Assembly (NCBI GenBank): GCA_964446585.1
Contig: CAYUPI010000028.1
Location: forward strand, 11,091-75,090
Origin: CAYUPI01 sp964446585
GTDB taxonomy: Bacteria; Verrucomicrobiota; Verrucomicrobiia; Limisphaerales; UBA8199
Length of the DNA stretch: 64,000 bases
Direction of reading: 5' to 3'
In this document: one piece after another, positions 17,007 to 25,772 of the stretch
How the letters are laid out: the number at the start of each line of letters is the position of its first letter
How positions within the stretch are numbered: the first letter of the stretch is position 1
Program-made: the position numbers and the translations under genes
Notes under the pieces: generated by a model
Databases searched by the model: none
Seen by the model: only the letters and a program-made list of their open reading frames with translations
What the model was told of the DNA's origin: nothing

Positions 17007-19952
17007 TCACTTCACCTCAGGCAGGAGATTGCTGTGGGGCTTTTGCAGAAATTCAAGCAGATCGGCCAGGTCCTGCTGCGTCAGGCCTTGTTCAAGTCCA
17101 TCCGGCATGAGCGATTTGCCCTCGGCGCGCAGCCCCGCGATTTGAGTTCGAGGGATCGTTTCGTCCGGTTGACCGGCCCGTCGCAGAGTGACGCTGTTGC
17201 CGCTCTCTGCGGCGATCAAGCCGGTCAGGGTCTCACCTTGCTTTGTGGTGACGGTGTAGCTGACAAAATCGGGCGTGACCTGACGGCTCGGATCGAGGAT
17301 ATCCACGAGCAAGGCTTCCCTGGGACGAGTCGCTACCCCCGCCAACTCCGGCCCGACACGATTTCCTTTTCCTTCGATCGCATGGCATTGCAGGCAGAGT
17401 TTAACGAATGTAGCAGCGCCACGCTGTCCATCCCCGGCCAGTTTCAAGCACGGTTGGAAGGTGCGGACGACCTCCTCACGGCCGCCCGAAGTGGCCGCTG
17501 TGATGAATTTCTTAATCCTGCGCGCCAGTTCCGGGTCCGGGGAGTTTCTTAGAGCTGCCTGTGTCGAAGGATCAATTTCATCAGGAGTGACGATGCCTGC
17601 CTCCAGCGCTTGGACCAATGCAGACACGGCCGCCACCGTTCTTGGAGCTGCAGCCGCCAAGCGATGCCTCGTTCCCAGGCTGTAACTTTTCCATCCGGCG
17701 AATAATTCTCCCGCCAGCTTGCGGTCTCCAAAACCGACCAGCGCATCCGCCGCAGCCAGTTGAATTTTCTCCGGCTGTTGCGGTTGGGCCAGGTCCAACA
17801 GCACCTCGCCGGCGAACTCCGGCTCGAGGTGAGCCAGGATGCGAATGGCCAGCAGACGCCGCGGCTCCGGTTCCGCAGATGACGACGCAACCGCCGCCAC
17901 CGTTTCTGACACGCGCGCCAGGGATTGCCCCTTCGCCTCATTTGCAGCACTCGTTGCGCGGATCAATTGCGCGAAGGAAGGCGACGACCGGCCCAGGCCG
18001 TCGGCCAAACCTGCCAGGAAAGCAAGCTGCCCATAGCTGCCAAACGGAGCTTGGGCCACCAGGTCGAGGCAAGTCGCCAATTCTGTTTCTTCGTGCTCTG
18101 CCCCAGCCATGCACCCGAGCCGCTCCAACAGACGCGCCTGCTGTGAGGAACAGTCCCGCAGCCAGTGGGCATCGGCTTGCACCAGGCGCTTCAGGAACAT
18201 CCCAGGCCTGTTCCCAACGCTCGTCAGGACCGCAGATGAAATCCAATCATTCGCGAGGTCGCGCTGGACAAATTCGGCCAGGGCGCCCAGCCGGGCGTCA
18301 CTGGCCCATTCTCCCAGGCTCAAGGCGGTTTGGAAACGGACCCGGACATTTGGATCATCCTTCAGCCCGTGCAGTTTCCTCGACACTTTTGCAGAACCAT
18401 TCAGCCTCCGTTCCGTCAGTCGAACCGCATGCTCCCTGACCGCAGCCTCTCGATCGCCCAAAAGGAGCAAGAGCAAGCTGTCGTCCAAACCGCCCAGCCC
18501 GTCCAGCGTCCAGAGCGCGCATAAACGGAACATGGGCTCGCTGCGATTGCGGTTTCGAAGCACGGCTCTGAGCGCCGGAATAGCTCTTGCGTCCTGCCGC
18601 TCAACCAGGAGGCGCTGAGCCGTGTCGCGCCACCAGCCGTTCGGGTTGGACAATTGATTGACGAGTTCGGCACCGGCCAGACCGCTCAGATGCGGCGCCG
18701 CCGGACGAGGCGGCCAGGACGAATTCCGCGAGCGAATGCGCCAGACGCGCCCATGCTCTGCGCCCATGCGCCACGGGATCTGCTCCCGCAAGTTCCCCGG
18801 CACAAATCCCGGATGCTCAACGAAGCGGCGGTAAAAATCGACTACATAGAGCGCGCCGTCAGGTCCCGTGGCGAAGTTCACCGGATGAAACCAGGGATCG
18901 GTCGAGGCGAGAAACTCAGTTCCAATTTCTCCCCGCCGCGCCGTGAAAGTAACGCCATCGGGGGCCAGGATCCGGCGATGCACCAGGTTCAGCAGCGATT
19001 CGCCGACGAACGCGTTCCCAAGATATTTTTCGGCCAGGAGGTCACCGCGGAAGATCGTCAGGCCGGCGAGCGCGTTAAAGTGGCTTGAAGACTCGGTGTT
19101 GAAAACCAGCGGCGCCGGCGCCAGGGGAAAGACGCGGCCATCGTCACTGGGCGGAAGCAAATCCTGTAAGGAATCGACTGCGAACGGACCGGTATTCCGA
19201 CTCAAATAGCGCTCCGGCAAAACCTCATGGCGGATGGGAATCGTGTTCCAGGAAAGAAAACGATTGCCCCAGTCGTCGCGCGTGTTGCCGAACTGGCTCC
19301 GCCCGGCGATGGTCTCGAACTCGCCAGTGCCAGGCCGAAAGCGGAAATCGTGGCCGCGAAGCGAGACCGTTCGGGTTGCGTCCGGCCTGCGGACCTCACC
19401 GTCGCTGCGGCCATTGGCGCCGTAGATCCAGTTGTCCAATCCCCAGAATAGACCGTTGACCCGCAATTGCTGGTTTCCTTCGCCGAAGCCCGTCAGCACA
19501 ACTCGCCGTTCATCGGCTCGTCCGTCCCCATCGTTGTCTCTCAGAAACAGAATGTCAGGCGCGGCCGTGACCAGCACGCCGCCATTCCAGGGCAGAACCC
19601 CGTTTGGGAATGGGAGGTTTTCGGCAAAAACGGTGGCTCGCTCGTATCGGCCATCGCCATCGCGATCTTCCAGCATCTTAATTCTACCGCCATTGGTCGC
19701 GTTGGGATAATCGAGCATCTCGGCGACGAACAGCCTTCCGTCAGCGTCCCAAGCGATGGCCACCGGGCTGACGACGTCCGGTTCCGACGCGACGAGGTCA
19801 GCCATCATGTCCGGATCAGCGAAATGAAACGAGCCGAGGGCCTGTTGCGGCGTGAGGGGGCTTGCGGGCTGCTGGGCTGAAGCATGAAATGCGGCGAGCG
19901 TGGCGAGGACGAGCGCCAATCGCTTTGTCCGTGCATTATCGTTAATTTTCAA
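17007..19952 (-). CDS. PVC-type haem-binding CxxCH protein with dehydrogenase-like propeller and HEAT repeats
   Basis: About 981 residues from a TTG start that yields a clean signal peptide (KRLALVLATLAAFHASA); a GTG at 20000 is the alternative. The N-terminal half is the membrane-bound dehydrogenase/glucose-sorbosone-type propeller (VSPVAIAWDADGRLFVAEML, EDRDGDGRYERATVFAENL, FATGPDGALYVVDFYR). The middle is HEAT-like helical repeats. The C-terminus is a cytochrome c domain with CLQCH near residue 850 and a PVC 'GPELAGVATRPREALLVDI' block. A periplasmic redox role is likely; the substrate is unknown. It lies directly downstream of the ceramidase-like gene, so the two probably form one transcript. 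Confidence 0.9.
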   Translation of the reverse strand: MKINDNARTKRLALVLATLAAFHASAQQPASPLTPQQALGSFHFADPDMMADLVASEPDVVSPVAIAWDADGRLFVAEMLDYPNATNGGRIKMLEDRDGDGRYERATVFAENLPFPNGVLPWNGGVLVTAAPDILFLRDNDGDGRADERRVVLTGFGEGNQQLRVNGLFWGLDNWIYGANGRSDGEVRRPDATRTVSLRGHDFRFRPGTGEFETIAGRSQFGNTRDDWGNRFLSWNTIPIRHEVLPERYLSRNTGPFAVDSLQDLLPPSDDGRVFPLAPAPLVFNTESSSHFNALAGLTIFRGDLLAEKYLGNAFVGESLLNLVHRRILAPDGVTFTARRGEIGTEFLASTDPWFHPVNFATGPDGALYVVDFYRRFVEHPGFVPGNLREQIPWRMGAEHGRVWRIRSRNSSWPPRPAAPHLSGLAGAELVNQLSNPNGWWRDTAQRLLVERQDARAIPALRAVLRNRNRSEPMFRLCALWTLDGLGGLDDSLLLLLLGDREAAVREHAVRLTERRLNGSAKVSRKLHGLKDDPNVRVRFQTALSLGEWASDARLGALAEFVQRDLANDWISSAVLTSVGNRPGMFLKRLVQADAHWLRDCSSQQARLLERLGCMAGAEHEETELATCLDLVAQAPFGSYGQLAFLAGLADGLGRSSPSFAQLIRATSAANEAKGQSLARVSETVAAVASSSAEPEPRRLLAIRILAHLEPEFAGEVLLDLAQPQQPEKIQLAAADALVGFGDRKLAGELFAGWKSYSLGTRHRLAAAAPRTVAAVSALVQALEAGIVTPDEIDPSTQAALRNSPDPELARRIKKFITAATSGGREEVVRTFQPCLKLAGDGQRGAATFVKLCLQCHAIEGKGNRVGPELAGVATRPREALLVDILDPSRQVTPDFVSYTVTTKQGETLTGLIAAESGNSVTLRRAGQPDETIPRTQIAGLRAEGKSLMPDGLEQGLTQQDLADLLEFLQKPHSNLLPEVK

Positions 19953-20013
19953 TTCGCTCAGGAGCGTAAGCTGTAAGGTGCGACCTGCGTCAAAGCCCAC
20001 CGACCACCGACAC

Positions 20014-21363
20014 CTACTTTGCCAATTCTTTCAGCATGTTGATGGATTCATCCACGATGCGCTCGCCAGTGCCGGGTTCTGCGTAACTGTGGAAGCCGGT
20101 CCAGCACTGGTATCCGCCCAGCATGTGGCCCTCCTGGTTTGGAATGTAACCGATCCAATCGTTCGCCAATTCCGCGATGTAAGTATAGCGGAACGGAGAC
20201 CGGTTCTTAATGTCCAGTCCGAGCTGAGTGAAAAACTCCGCCGGCACGCCAACAATTGCCACGTCGCCAATTCGCATGACCTGGAGCCATGTTTCGCGGG
20301 CCTGCCCGCGTTTGGGCGCGAGCTCCTTGCGCATGTTGCGAAAGACCGGAATGATCTGGTCGGCATGGGCAGGTGCGTATTTCCGGCAATAGCGCGTGAC
20401 GGATTCCTCCTCAGCCGCTTCGTCAAAATTGCGGACCTTGAAAGCGAACGGGCGTTTGATCGCCGCCAACTTTTCGACGGGTCGCGGTTTGGATTGCGCG
20501 AGCGCGTCCTGAACAGCGACTTTGATTCGTTTGGTCATCTCGTCACAAGTCAGATTGAGATTATGAGTCGAGCCGGACGCACCCTCCAGGAAGCAAACCG
20601 TCGCGCCAAGCTCCGCTTCCAGTTCCTGGGCTGCCAATCCATAGAAGGAAGGCGAACGCCGTGCAGCCTGGCGCGTGCCGATGCTGTGCGTGGAATGATT
20701 GAACAGGAGCGCTTGGACCTTGTCTGAAGGCTCACGAAACGCCAACACAGGCAGCTCCGGATCGAATGGCCCCGTGGGCCGAACAAAGTCATCGCGAGGC
20801 CCTATCCAATAAATCATGCCATCCGCCAGCAGCATGCGGCTGTTCTGGCCGACGGTTGGTTCCGATCCGAGACGAAAGAAGAATCGGCATTCCTCTTTGG
20901 AAAGGTTGGCGTTCGCGTCCTGGACGGCTTTGACGATGCCACGCTGCACGCGTTTGGTGAAGGTCTCGTCCAGTCCGTACCCATGTACAAACATGGTGCT
21001 GGGCGCGTGATGCGTATGCGTACAGTTGATAAGAATATTGGCGACCGGAATGCCGGTCGTCTTTTCAATCTCGGCCGCCACCGGGTCGAGTCGTTCGCGA
21101 GTGATCATCAGGATGTCACAGGCCACGATGGCCAGCTTCGAGGATGAATTTTTTTCGAGAACAACGGACACAGCGCGAAGTTTGCCCTCCTGGCCAATCG
21201 CTTTGCCCGGACTGATCCCGCCGGCGATGGTCATTGAGTCATCGGCCTCGAATTCGGCGCTGGCGGTTCCCACTCGGAGTCCACCCGATGAAGCAGTCTT
21301 CTCTTCGCCGTGAAGAAGAGTTGTGAACAATAGCGCGGCAGGAATTGCGGCAAGAATTTTCAT
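20014..21363 (-). CDS. neutral/alkaline ceramidase N-terminal-like exported protein
   Basis: A 449-residue protein with the signal peptide MKILAAIPAALLFTTLLHG. It shows blocks of the neutral/alkaline non-lysosomal ceramidase N-terminal family: LRVGTASAEF, ILINCTHTHHAPS (metal-ligand histidines) and LLFNHSTHSIGTR. The usual C-terminal domain is missing, as in many PVC homologues, so true ceramidase activity is uncertain and another amide or ester may be cut. The ATG at 21363 is chosen because it begins the signal peptide. The PVC cytochrome gene starts within about 60 bases of its stop on the same strand. Confidence 0.85.
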   Translation of the reverse strand: MKILAAIPAALLFTTLLHGEEKTASSGGLRVGTASAEFEADDSMTIAGGISPGKAIGQEGKLRAVSVVLEKNSSSKLAIVACDILMITRERLDPVAAEIEKTTGIPVANILINCTHTHHAPSTMFVHGYGLDETFTKRVQRGIVKAVQDANANLSKEECRFFFRLGSEPTVGQNSRMLLADGMIYWIGPRDDFVRPTGPFDPELPVLAFREPSDKVQALLFNHSTHSIGTRQAARRSPSFYGLAAQELEAELGATVCFLEGASGSTHNLNLTCDEMTKRIKVAVQDALAQSKPRPVEKLAAIKRPFAFKVRNFDEAAEEESVTRYCRKYAPAHADQIIPVFRNMRKELAPKRGQARETWLQVMRIGDVAIVGVPAEFFTQLGLDIKNRSPFRYTYIAELANDWIGYIPNQEGHMLGGYQCWTGFHSYAEPGTGERIVDESINMLKELAK

Positions 21364-21414
21364 GCAAACGCAAATAGACTTTGAGCCACTTAATGACACT
21401 TCGCGCCGGAATTG

Positions 21415-22209
21415 TCAGTAATTTGTTCGTTGGCGATTGGATCGTCTCAGCAGAACGATCAGCACAAGATTCCCAATCGAAATCGCGGCTACCGTCAGGG
21501 AGGCGTTAGCTCGCCAGGCACTGGTCAGGAAGAGGCAATTGAGCATCAACCAGAGAGCCAAAGGCGAGAAATTCAATGGTCGCAAAAGAGGTTTCTTATC
21601 AATAAGCGCCGGCGTGGCCAGCACTTGGGCCACGACAGCCAGGGCGGCCCACCAAACGGCGTTGAATGCCGATATCGGTGGGGACCCGAGACCATTCAGA
21701 TCAGCTTGCGCGGACCAGAAGTGTTCGAGGCCGAACTCGCCCAATGCCACGATGAGTGCAGTAAGCCCGATTAGCCGCAGGCCATGGATTGGAGCCCTGC
21801 GCCACTGAGCGAGTATCAGCCGTGCGACGTCACGCGAGACGAGCAGCGTGACAAGCCAAATCATGGGCAGAATCCAGAAGTGGCTGGAAGGGAGTTTCGG
21901 CGCCAAAGGAATGCCTGCCACCGCGGCGAGCTTGTGCGCAAGGCTGACGACGACGGGAATGATTCCAGCCACAAGCAGCACATTTTGAATGGGGAGCTCG
22001 CGCGCGAGCGAAAGCAGAGCCACCAAGGTGCCGAGCGCAAGAAGCGTTGCCTCTGGCCAGTATGCCGGTCCGAACAGCTTTTGTGGAACCAACAACCTCA
22101 ACCAGACGATGAACCATTGAGCCAGAAACAAGCCAAAGCATATCCGATGGAGAACTTCGGTTGCACTGGAGCGAGTGCGTTCATTGTGAACGGGAAGAAC
22201 GAGCCGCAT
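21415..22209 (-). CDS. hypothetical multi-pass membrane protein
   Basis: About 264 residues from the ATG at 22209 (MRLVLPVHNERTRSS); the frame extends to 22287, but those codons overlap intergenic sequence. Seven or eight hydrophobic helices are visible (for example ICFGLFLAQWFIVWLRLLV, ATLLALGTLVALLSLA, LLVAGIIPVVVSLA and a final SIGNLVLIVLLRR). No enzyme or transporter motif was recognised. It ends about 50 bases before the ceramidase-like gene on the same strand and may be co-transcribed with it. Confidence 0.65.
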   Translation of the reverse strand: MRLVLPVHNERTRSSATEVLHRICFGLFLAQWFIVWLRLLVPQKLFGPAYWPEATLLALGTLVALLSLARELPIQNVLLVAGIIPVVVSLAHKLAAVAGIPLAPKLPSSHFWILPMIWLVTLLVSRDVARLILAQWRRAPIHGLRLIGLTALIVALGEFGLEHFWSAQADLNGLGSPPISAFNAVWWAALAVVAQVLATPALIDKKPLLRPLNFSPLALWLMLNCLFLTSAWRANASLTVAAISIGNLVLIVLLRRSNRQRTNY

Positions 22210-22310
22210 TGCATTTGGTGCCCGCTTAGCGGGACGGCGGCAAATTTCCAACATCCTCCGCGCAAGAACAAGGCGCAATAACCGCACCCGCTAAAGCAAG
22301 TTAGGGGCAA

Positions 22311-22500
22311 CTATGGTGGAGCGGCCAGTTGCCTCGCGAAGTCCCGCCCCGCGGGAGAGTGCGACCGGCTTGTCCACCATACGCAGGCTTGCTACGGAGG
22401 ACGGGCCGGCGCTTTCGGCGGTCGTGGGTAAGCGCCAAAGCGGGAGCAAGCTCCGCGCACTCCAAACGCTTCGCGCAGTTCGATCGCTGTGCGCCCGTGC
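22311..22500. repeat. dispersed repeat with GGAGCAAGCTCC / CACTCCAAACGCTTCGC core (family E, copy 1)
   Basis: The core on the plus strand is CGGGAGCAAGCTCCGCGCAC followed by TCCAAACGCTTCGCG. Its near-exact reverse complement is at about 51905-51950. A short outer inverted repeat, CTATGGTGGA versus TCCACCATAC, and a GCTACGGAGGACGGGC word shared with family F are also present. It fills most of the spacer before the gene at 22603. Confidence 0.65.
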
Positions 22501-22602
22501 TGGGCATCGAGCCCTGCCGCGCGCGGGACTAAGGCACCGCAAATTGCCTTGTTTGCTGGCTCCGGAATTGCTTTCTTGTCCGCAGCAAACGGCCCGAAAT
22601 TT

Positions 22603-23028
22603 ATGACGCTCGACCAGGCAAAGACACTGATTAAGAATTGCGCGGAGCAGATGCAGGCGCGGTATGGCAAACCTGTGTTCGATGAGTGGGCGATAGTGTC
22701 TCTTTCCGAGCACCCGGGGCACGTGCTGGACTATGTCGGCCCACGAAAAGAAGGGTTCAAAAAAAACTTCCTGACCGACGCCGGTTCATTGCGCGCCGGT
22801 CTGACGAACTCGGATTACGAGATTGGAGATTTTGAGTTCGCTCGCTACGGCGTAGGCACAGGTTTCGAGTCCTTTCTTGTGCTTGCCAAGGGCGTTTACC
22901 TAATTTGCAACAATACGGCGGAGTCGATGGACGGTATCACCAAGGACCCGCGGTGGCTGGTGGCGCAGGTGCCATTCGTCGAGCTAAGCGACAAGGTGCG
23001 GGCGGACCCGCTAGTGGTGCAACGGTAA
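22603..23028 (+). CDS. hypothetical protein, 141 residues
   Basis: The start MTLDQAKTLIKNCAEQMQARY at 22603 is preferred; the frame is open from 22489, but the upstream codons are repeat-derived. The protein appears to be a small soluble alpha/beta domain (FDEWAIVSLSEHPGHVLDYV, FARYGVGTGFESFLVLAKGVYLI). It has no signal peptide or membrane helix, and no family was recognised. It is convergent with the Na/Ca exchanger gene, with repeat family A copy 3 between them. Confidence 0.65.
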   Translation: MTLDQAKTLIKNCAEQMQARYGKPVFDEWAIVSLSEHPGHVLDYVGPRKEGFKKNFLTDAGSLRAGLTNSDYEIGDFEFARYGVGTGFESFLVLAKGVYLICNNTAESMDGITKDPRWLVAQVPFVELSDKVRADPLVVQR

Positions 23029-23085
23029 TCGCTCAGCGAACATGCGAGCGCAGCAACACCGCAATTTGCCTCCTCTCAGTGAAAT

Positions 23086-23258
23086 CCAAATCCGAAATCC
23101 GAAATCCGAAATCCGAAGGCCGAAAGAAGCCCGAATTCCGAGGTCCGAATTCACGACCGGCAATTTGAGTAGTCGCTGGTAATTGGCAACGTACCTAACT
23201 TTCGGTCTTCAGTTTTCGGATTTTCTTCGGATTTCGGCCTTCGGATTTCGCAATTGCG
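23086..23258. repeat. family A inverted repeat between convergent genes (copy 3)
   Basis: The left arm has four tandem CCGAAAT words (AATCCGAAATCCGAAATCC). The right arm is TTCTTCGGATTTCGGCCTTC followed by GGATTTCG. It lies between the plus gene ending at 23028 and the minus gene ending at 23264, the same convergent setting as copy 2. Confidence 0.75.
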
Positions 23259-23263
23259 CCGCA

Positions 23264-24268
23264 TCACTTCCCCAAACCTCGATAAAGAAAGACGGCGTAA
23301 ACAGCGACCAAAACCCAACCCACCCAGCGCGGCAGACGGCCGAGCAACGCTACGAAAAAGAAATGCAGAACCGCCGCTCCAAGCAGAATTATCATTCCCG
23401 CGCGAAAGAATGGCGGCACCTGGATGGGGCGGTAGAGCGCAAAAACGCCGATGCAAAGTGGAATACTGATGTGACCGTCGCCGACCTGTGAGGCATAGAC
23501 AACTTCGGGATTTCCACGCCAGCCGTAGTAAAACGCAAGCAAGCCGTTCGGCAGGACCATCAACCAACCGCTCAGCCAGCCCAGGTTTTTGGCGCTGACG
23601 AAGCCGCTGTGCTGGCCGGAGACCCAGCCTACCAGCCAATCCGTGCTCACATAGATCGCATAACCGCCTACCGCCAGCAGCAGCAAATCCATCGGCAACA
23701 TCCAACTGAAAGATTTGTTTTGGCGGACATTCGTCTTGAGCACTTCGAAAATGTGAAAGCATTGCCAAAAAAAGAACAATCCGATCAGCACCAGGCCATC
23801 GTCAAAATCGATCTTGCCGTCCCGGCCCAGCGCCCAAACTGCTCCCGTAAAGAACAGCACCGCCGTAAGCGTCAACAGAAGCGAAAGCCTGTTAAGCCGG
23901 AGTTCTTTGCCGGCGCCTTTTGATCTCTTTGAGTTTTTTGCCTTCTGATTCGGCAGGATATTCATGCCCCAGAACACGGCAGGAAGTCCCAGCAGCAGCG
24001 TCATGTTCGTCACGTTATTGACCAGCGAATTCGTCAGCACCTCGGTTCCAGGGCCGCCTTTAATTCCGAGCAGAAAAGCGAAGATGAGATTGCCCATGCC
24101 GGAGCAGTAAGGCATGACCAGCGTCCCGAGCACGGTGCCTTCTGCGCCTCTTTCGGTCAGGGCTTCCAGCCGCCAGATCGTGAGGAAAGACGCGGCAATG
24201 AACAGTCCCAAAAACATCCACGGGGCCCACGCGCCGGAGCTTTCCATCCATTGAACGAGCGAGTTCAA
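23264..24268 (-). CDS. sodium/calcium exchanger (CaCA-type) family membrane protein
   Basis: A 334-residue membrane protein with around ten hydrophobic segments. The first half has PYCSGMGNLIFAFLLGIKGG and TNSLVNNVTNMTLLLGLPAVF, and the second has LPNGLLAFYYGWRGNPEVV with GDGHISIPLCIGVFAL. These resemble the two alpha repeats of sodium:calcium antiporters, but the acidic residues are less canonical than in the ChaA-like protein at 7536-8672. An ion exchanger is likely; the ions are unknown. The DUF167 gene lies 18 bases upstream on the same strand, so the two probably form an operon. Confidence 0.75.
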   Translation of the reverse strand: MNSLVQWMESSGAWAPWMFLGLFIAASFLTIWRLEALTERGAEGTVLGTLVMPYCSGMGNLIFAFLLGIKGGPGTEVLTNSLVNNVTNMTLLLGLPAVFWGMNILPNQKAKNSKRSKGAGKELRLNRLSLLLTLTAVLFFTGAVWALGRDGKIDFDDGLVLIGLFFFWQCFHIFEVLKTNVRQNKSFSWMLPMDLLLLAVGGYAIYVSTDWLVGWVSGQHSGFVSAKNLGWLSGWLMVLPNGLLAFYYGWRGNPEVVYASQVGDGHISIPLCIGVFALYRPIQVPPFFRAGMIILLGAAVLHFFFVALLGRLPRWVGWVLVAVYAVFLYRGLGK

Positions 24269-24286
24269 GAGAAGGAGCCCAAGACA

Positions 24287-24601
24287 TTATCTGTCAGAAG
24301 CCGCCGTCAATTTGGCGACTACGTCCGCGGGCGTCAGGCCGTGCACCTTGACGACTTTGTGTCGCGAGGTGTGGCCGCGCACCAACTCAACCCTGCCGCG
24401 CGGACAATCCAGTCGGTCCGCCAGCAATTGAACCAGGGCGTCGTTGGCAGCGGCCTCAACCGGCGGGGCTGTAACTTTCACGCGCAACTCGCGGCCCAGC
24501 GGTTCTCCAATTTCGTTGCTGGACGCGCGCGGCTGGAGCTTTAGGGAGAGGAACACGCCGTCTGGCGCCGCGCGGAGGTAATCAGGCAGTGTCATCCGCA
24601 A
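24287..24601 (-). CDS. DUF167 (YggU-like) family protein
   Basis: A 104-residue DUF167 protein with the family core KLQPRASSNEIGEPLG, LRVKVTAPPVEAAANDAL and VELVRGHTSRHKVVKV. These small proteins are widespread and have no settled function. The PPVEAAAN block is almost invariant in the family. A second ATG two codons in (MTLPDYLRA) could equally be the start. Confidence 0.92.
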   Translation of the reverse strand: MRMTLPDYLRAAPDGVFLSLKLQPRASSNEIGEPLGRELRVKVTAPPVEAAANDALVQLLADRLDCPRGRVELVRGHTSRHKVVKVHGLTPADVVAKLTAASDR

Positions 24602-24651
24602 AATGAATTCTCGCCGTGCATCAGGCTGAATGGTAAGAGTCTAGATATGAT

Positions 24652-25764
24652 ATGAGCAACTCCGCTTTCTTCTTTGGGCAAGTCTCACGAGGTCCTGTAT
24701 GCCGTTACTCCGGATTTTCCAACGCCCGGTTCCCCTCACCCTCCACCCTCCGCAGTATTGCTACGGAGGACGGGCGGCCCTCTCCCTCTGGGAGAGGTGG
24801 AATTATCGCGCGCGCGTGGAGGTACCCAGTGGTTGGACCATCGTCGAAAGCCGAAAACCCTTTCCCTCTCCCAAAGGGAGAGGGCCGGGGTGAGGGGGAA
24901 GAGGACACTCGGATATCCACCGACTGCCCCATTACCATTGGTCTTCCGGTGTCACTGTTTCTCGTCATCATACTCGCAAGCTGCAGCACTCCCGAGAAGC
25001 TTCAGCTCTCAGCTCACGTCAAGCCTCCAGAAGCGGCAGCGCCAACCGGCGCGACAAGGCCGACAACTCTGGAGCTGCTCCGGCAAGCCTCCGTCAAACC
25101 GACCCAGCCGTTCGAGGGCGAAGGATGGCGGTCCATGTTCGATGGCCGAACTTTGACCGGCTGGCGGCTGACCGAGTTCGCGGGCCGCGGGGAAGTGCAG
25201 TGTGAATCCGGCATGATCGTGCTCAACATGGGTGATCCCTTCACCGGCATCAATTGCGCCAACGAGGTTCCCAAGATCAATTATGAAGTCGCCCTGGACG
25301 CAATGCGGGTGAGTGGCTCGGACTTTTTCTGCGGCTTGACTGTGCCAGTACGCGATTCCCATTGCAGTCTGATCGTAGGAGGGTGGGGCGGATCACTCCT
25401 GGGCATCTCAAGCCTCGATCGCATGGACGCTTCTGAAAATGAGACGACCAAGTTTATGAACTTCGAGCAGGGCCGATGGTACCGAATCCGGCTACGAATC
25501 ACGGAACGGCGCATCGAGGGCTGGATTGATCAGGAGAAGCTGGTGAACGTGGACATCAGCGACAAACAGATCTCGCTGCGCCCGGGTGACATCGAACTTT
25601 CCAAACCGTTTGGCATTGCGTCATGGCAAACAACGGCGGCTTTGCGAGAGATCCGGATTCGCAGTGTGACCGAGCCGGCCGGGCCGTTGAGGAGCTCCGC
25701 TGTCGGGTCGCCTGGAAACCAACTGGCGCTGAATGTTGCACCGCAGACTTCCCAAAATCCGTAG
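24652..25764 (+). CDS. DUF1080 (3-keto-disaccharide hydrolase-like) lipoprotein; 5' region repeat-derived
   Basis: The DUF1080 LamG-like domain starts at GWRSMFDGRTLTGWRL and runs through LIVGGWGGSLLG and FEQGRWYRIRLRIT to the end. Such domains bind or cut glycans in PVC bacteria. A lipobox is visible in LFLVIILASCS, so the mature protein is probably a lipoprotein. The only upstream ATG is 24652, and between it and the lipobox lie about 90 codons that translate a dispersed repeat (family F). The native start may have been lost or may be a GTG just before the lipobox. The 3' end and domain are certain; the 5' end is not. Confidence 0.75.
   Translation: MSNSAFFFGQVSRGPVCRYSGFSNARFPSPSTLRSIATEDGRPSPSGRGGIIARAWRYPVVGPSSKAENPFPLPKGEGRGEGEEDTRISTDCPITIGLPVSLFLVIILASCSTPEKLQLSAHVKPPEAAAPTGATRPTTLELLRQASVKPTQPFEGEGWRSMFDGRTLTGWRLTEFAGRGEVQCESGMIVLNMGDPFTGINCANEVPKINYEVALDAMRVSGSDFFCGLTVPVRDSHCSLIVGGWGGSLLGISSLDRMDASENETTKFMNFEQGRWYRIRLRITERRIEGWIDQEKLVNVDISDKQISLRPGDIELSKPFGIASWQTTAALREIRIRSVTEPAGPLRSSAVGSPGNQLALNVAPQTSQNP
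24730..24900. repeat. CCCTCTCCC-word inverted repeat (family F, copy 1)
   Basis: The left arm is CCCCTCACCCTCCACCCTCC and then CCCTCTCCCTCTGGGAGAGG. The right arm is CCCTCTCCCAAAGGGAGAGG followed by GCCGGGGTGAGGGGG. It lies between the candidate ATG and the lipobox of the DUF1080 gene. A related block is in frame inside the PVC cytochrome gene at 54979-55080. Confidence 0.7.
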
Positions 25765-25772
25765 TTGCAGAT

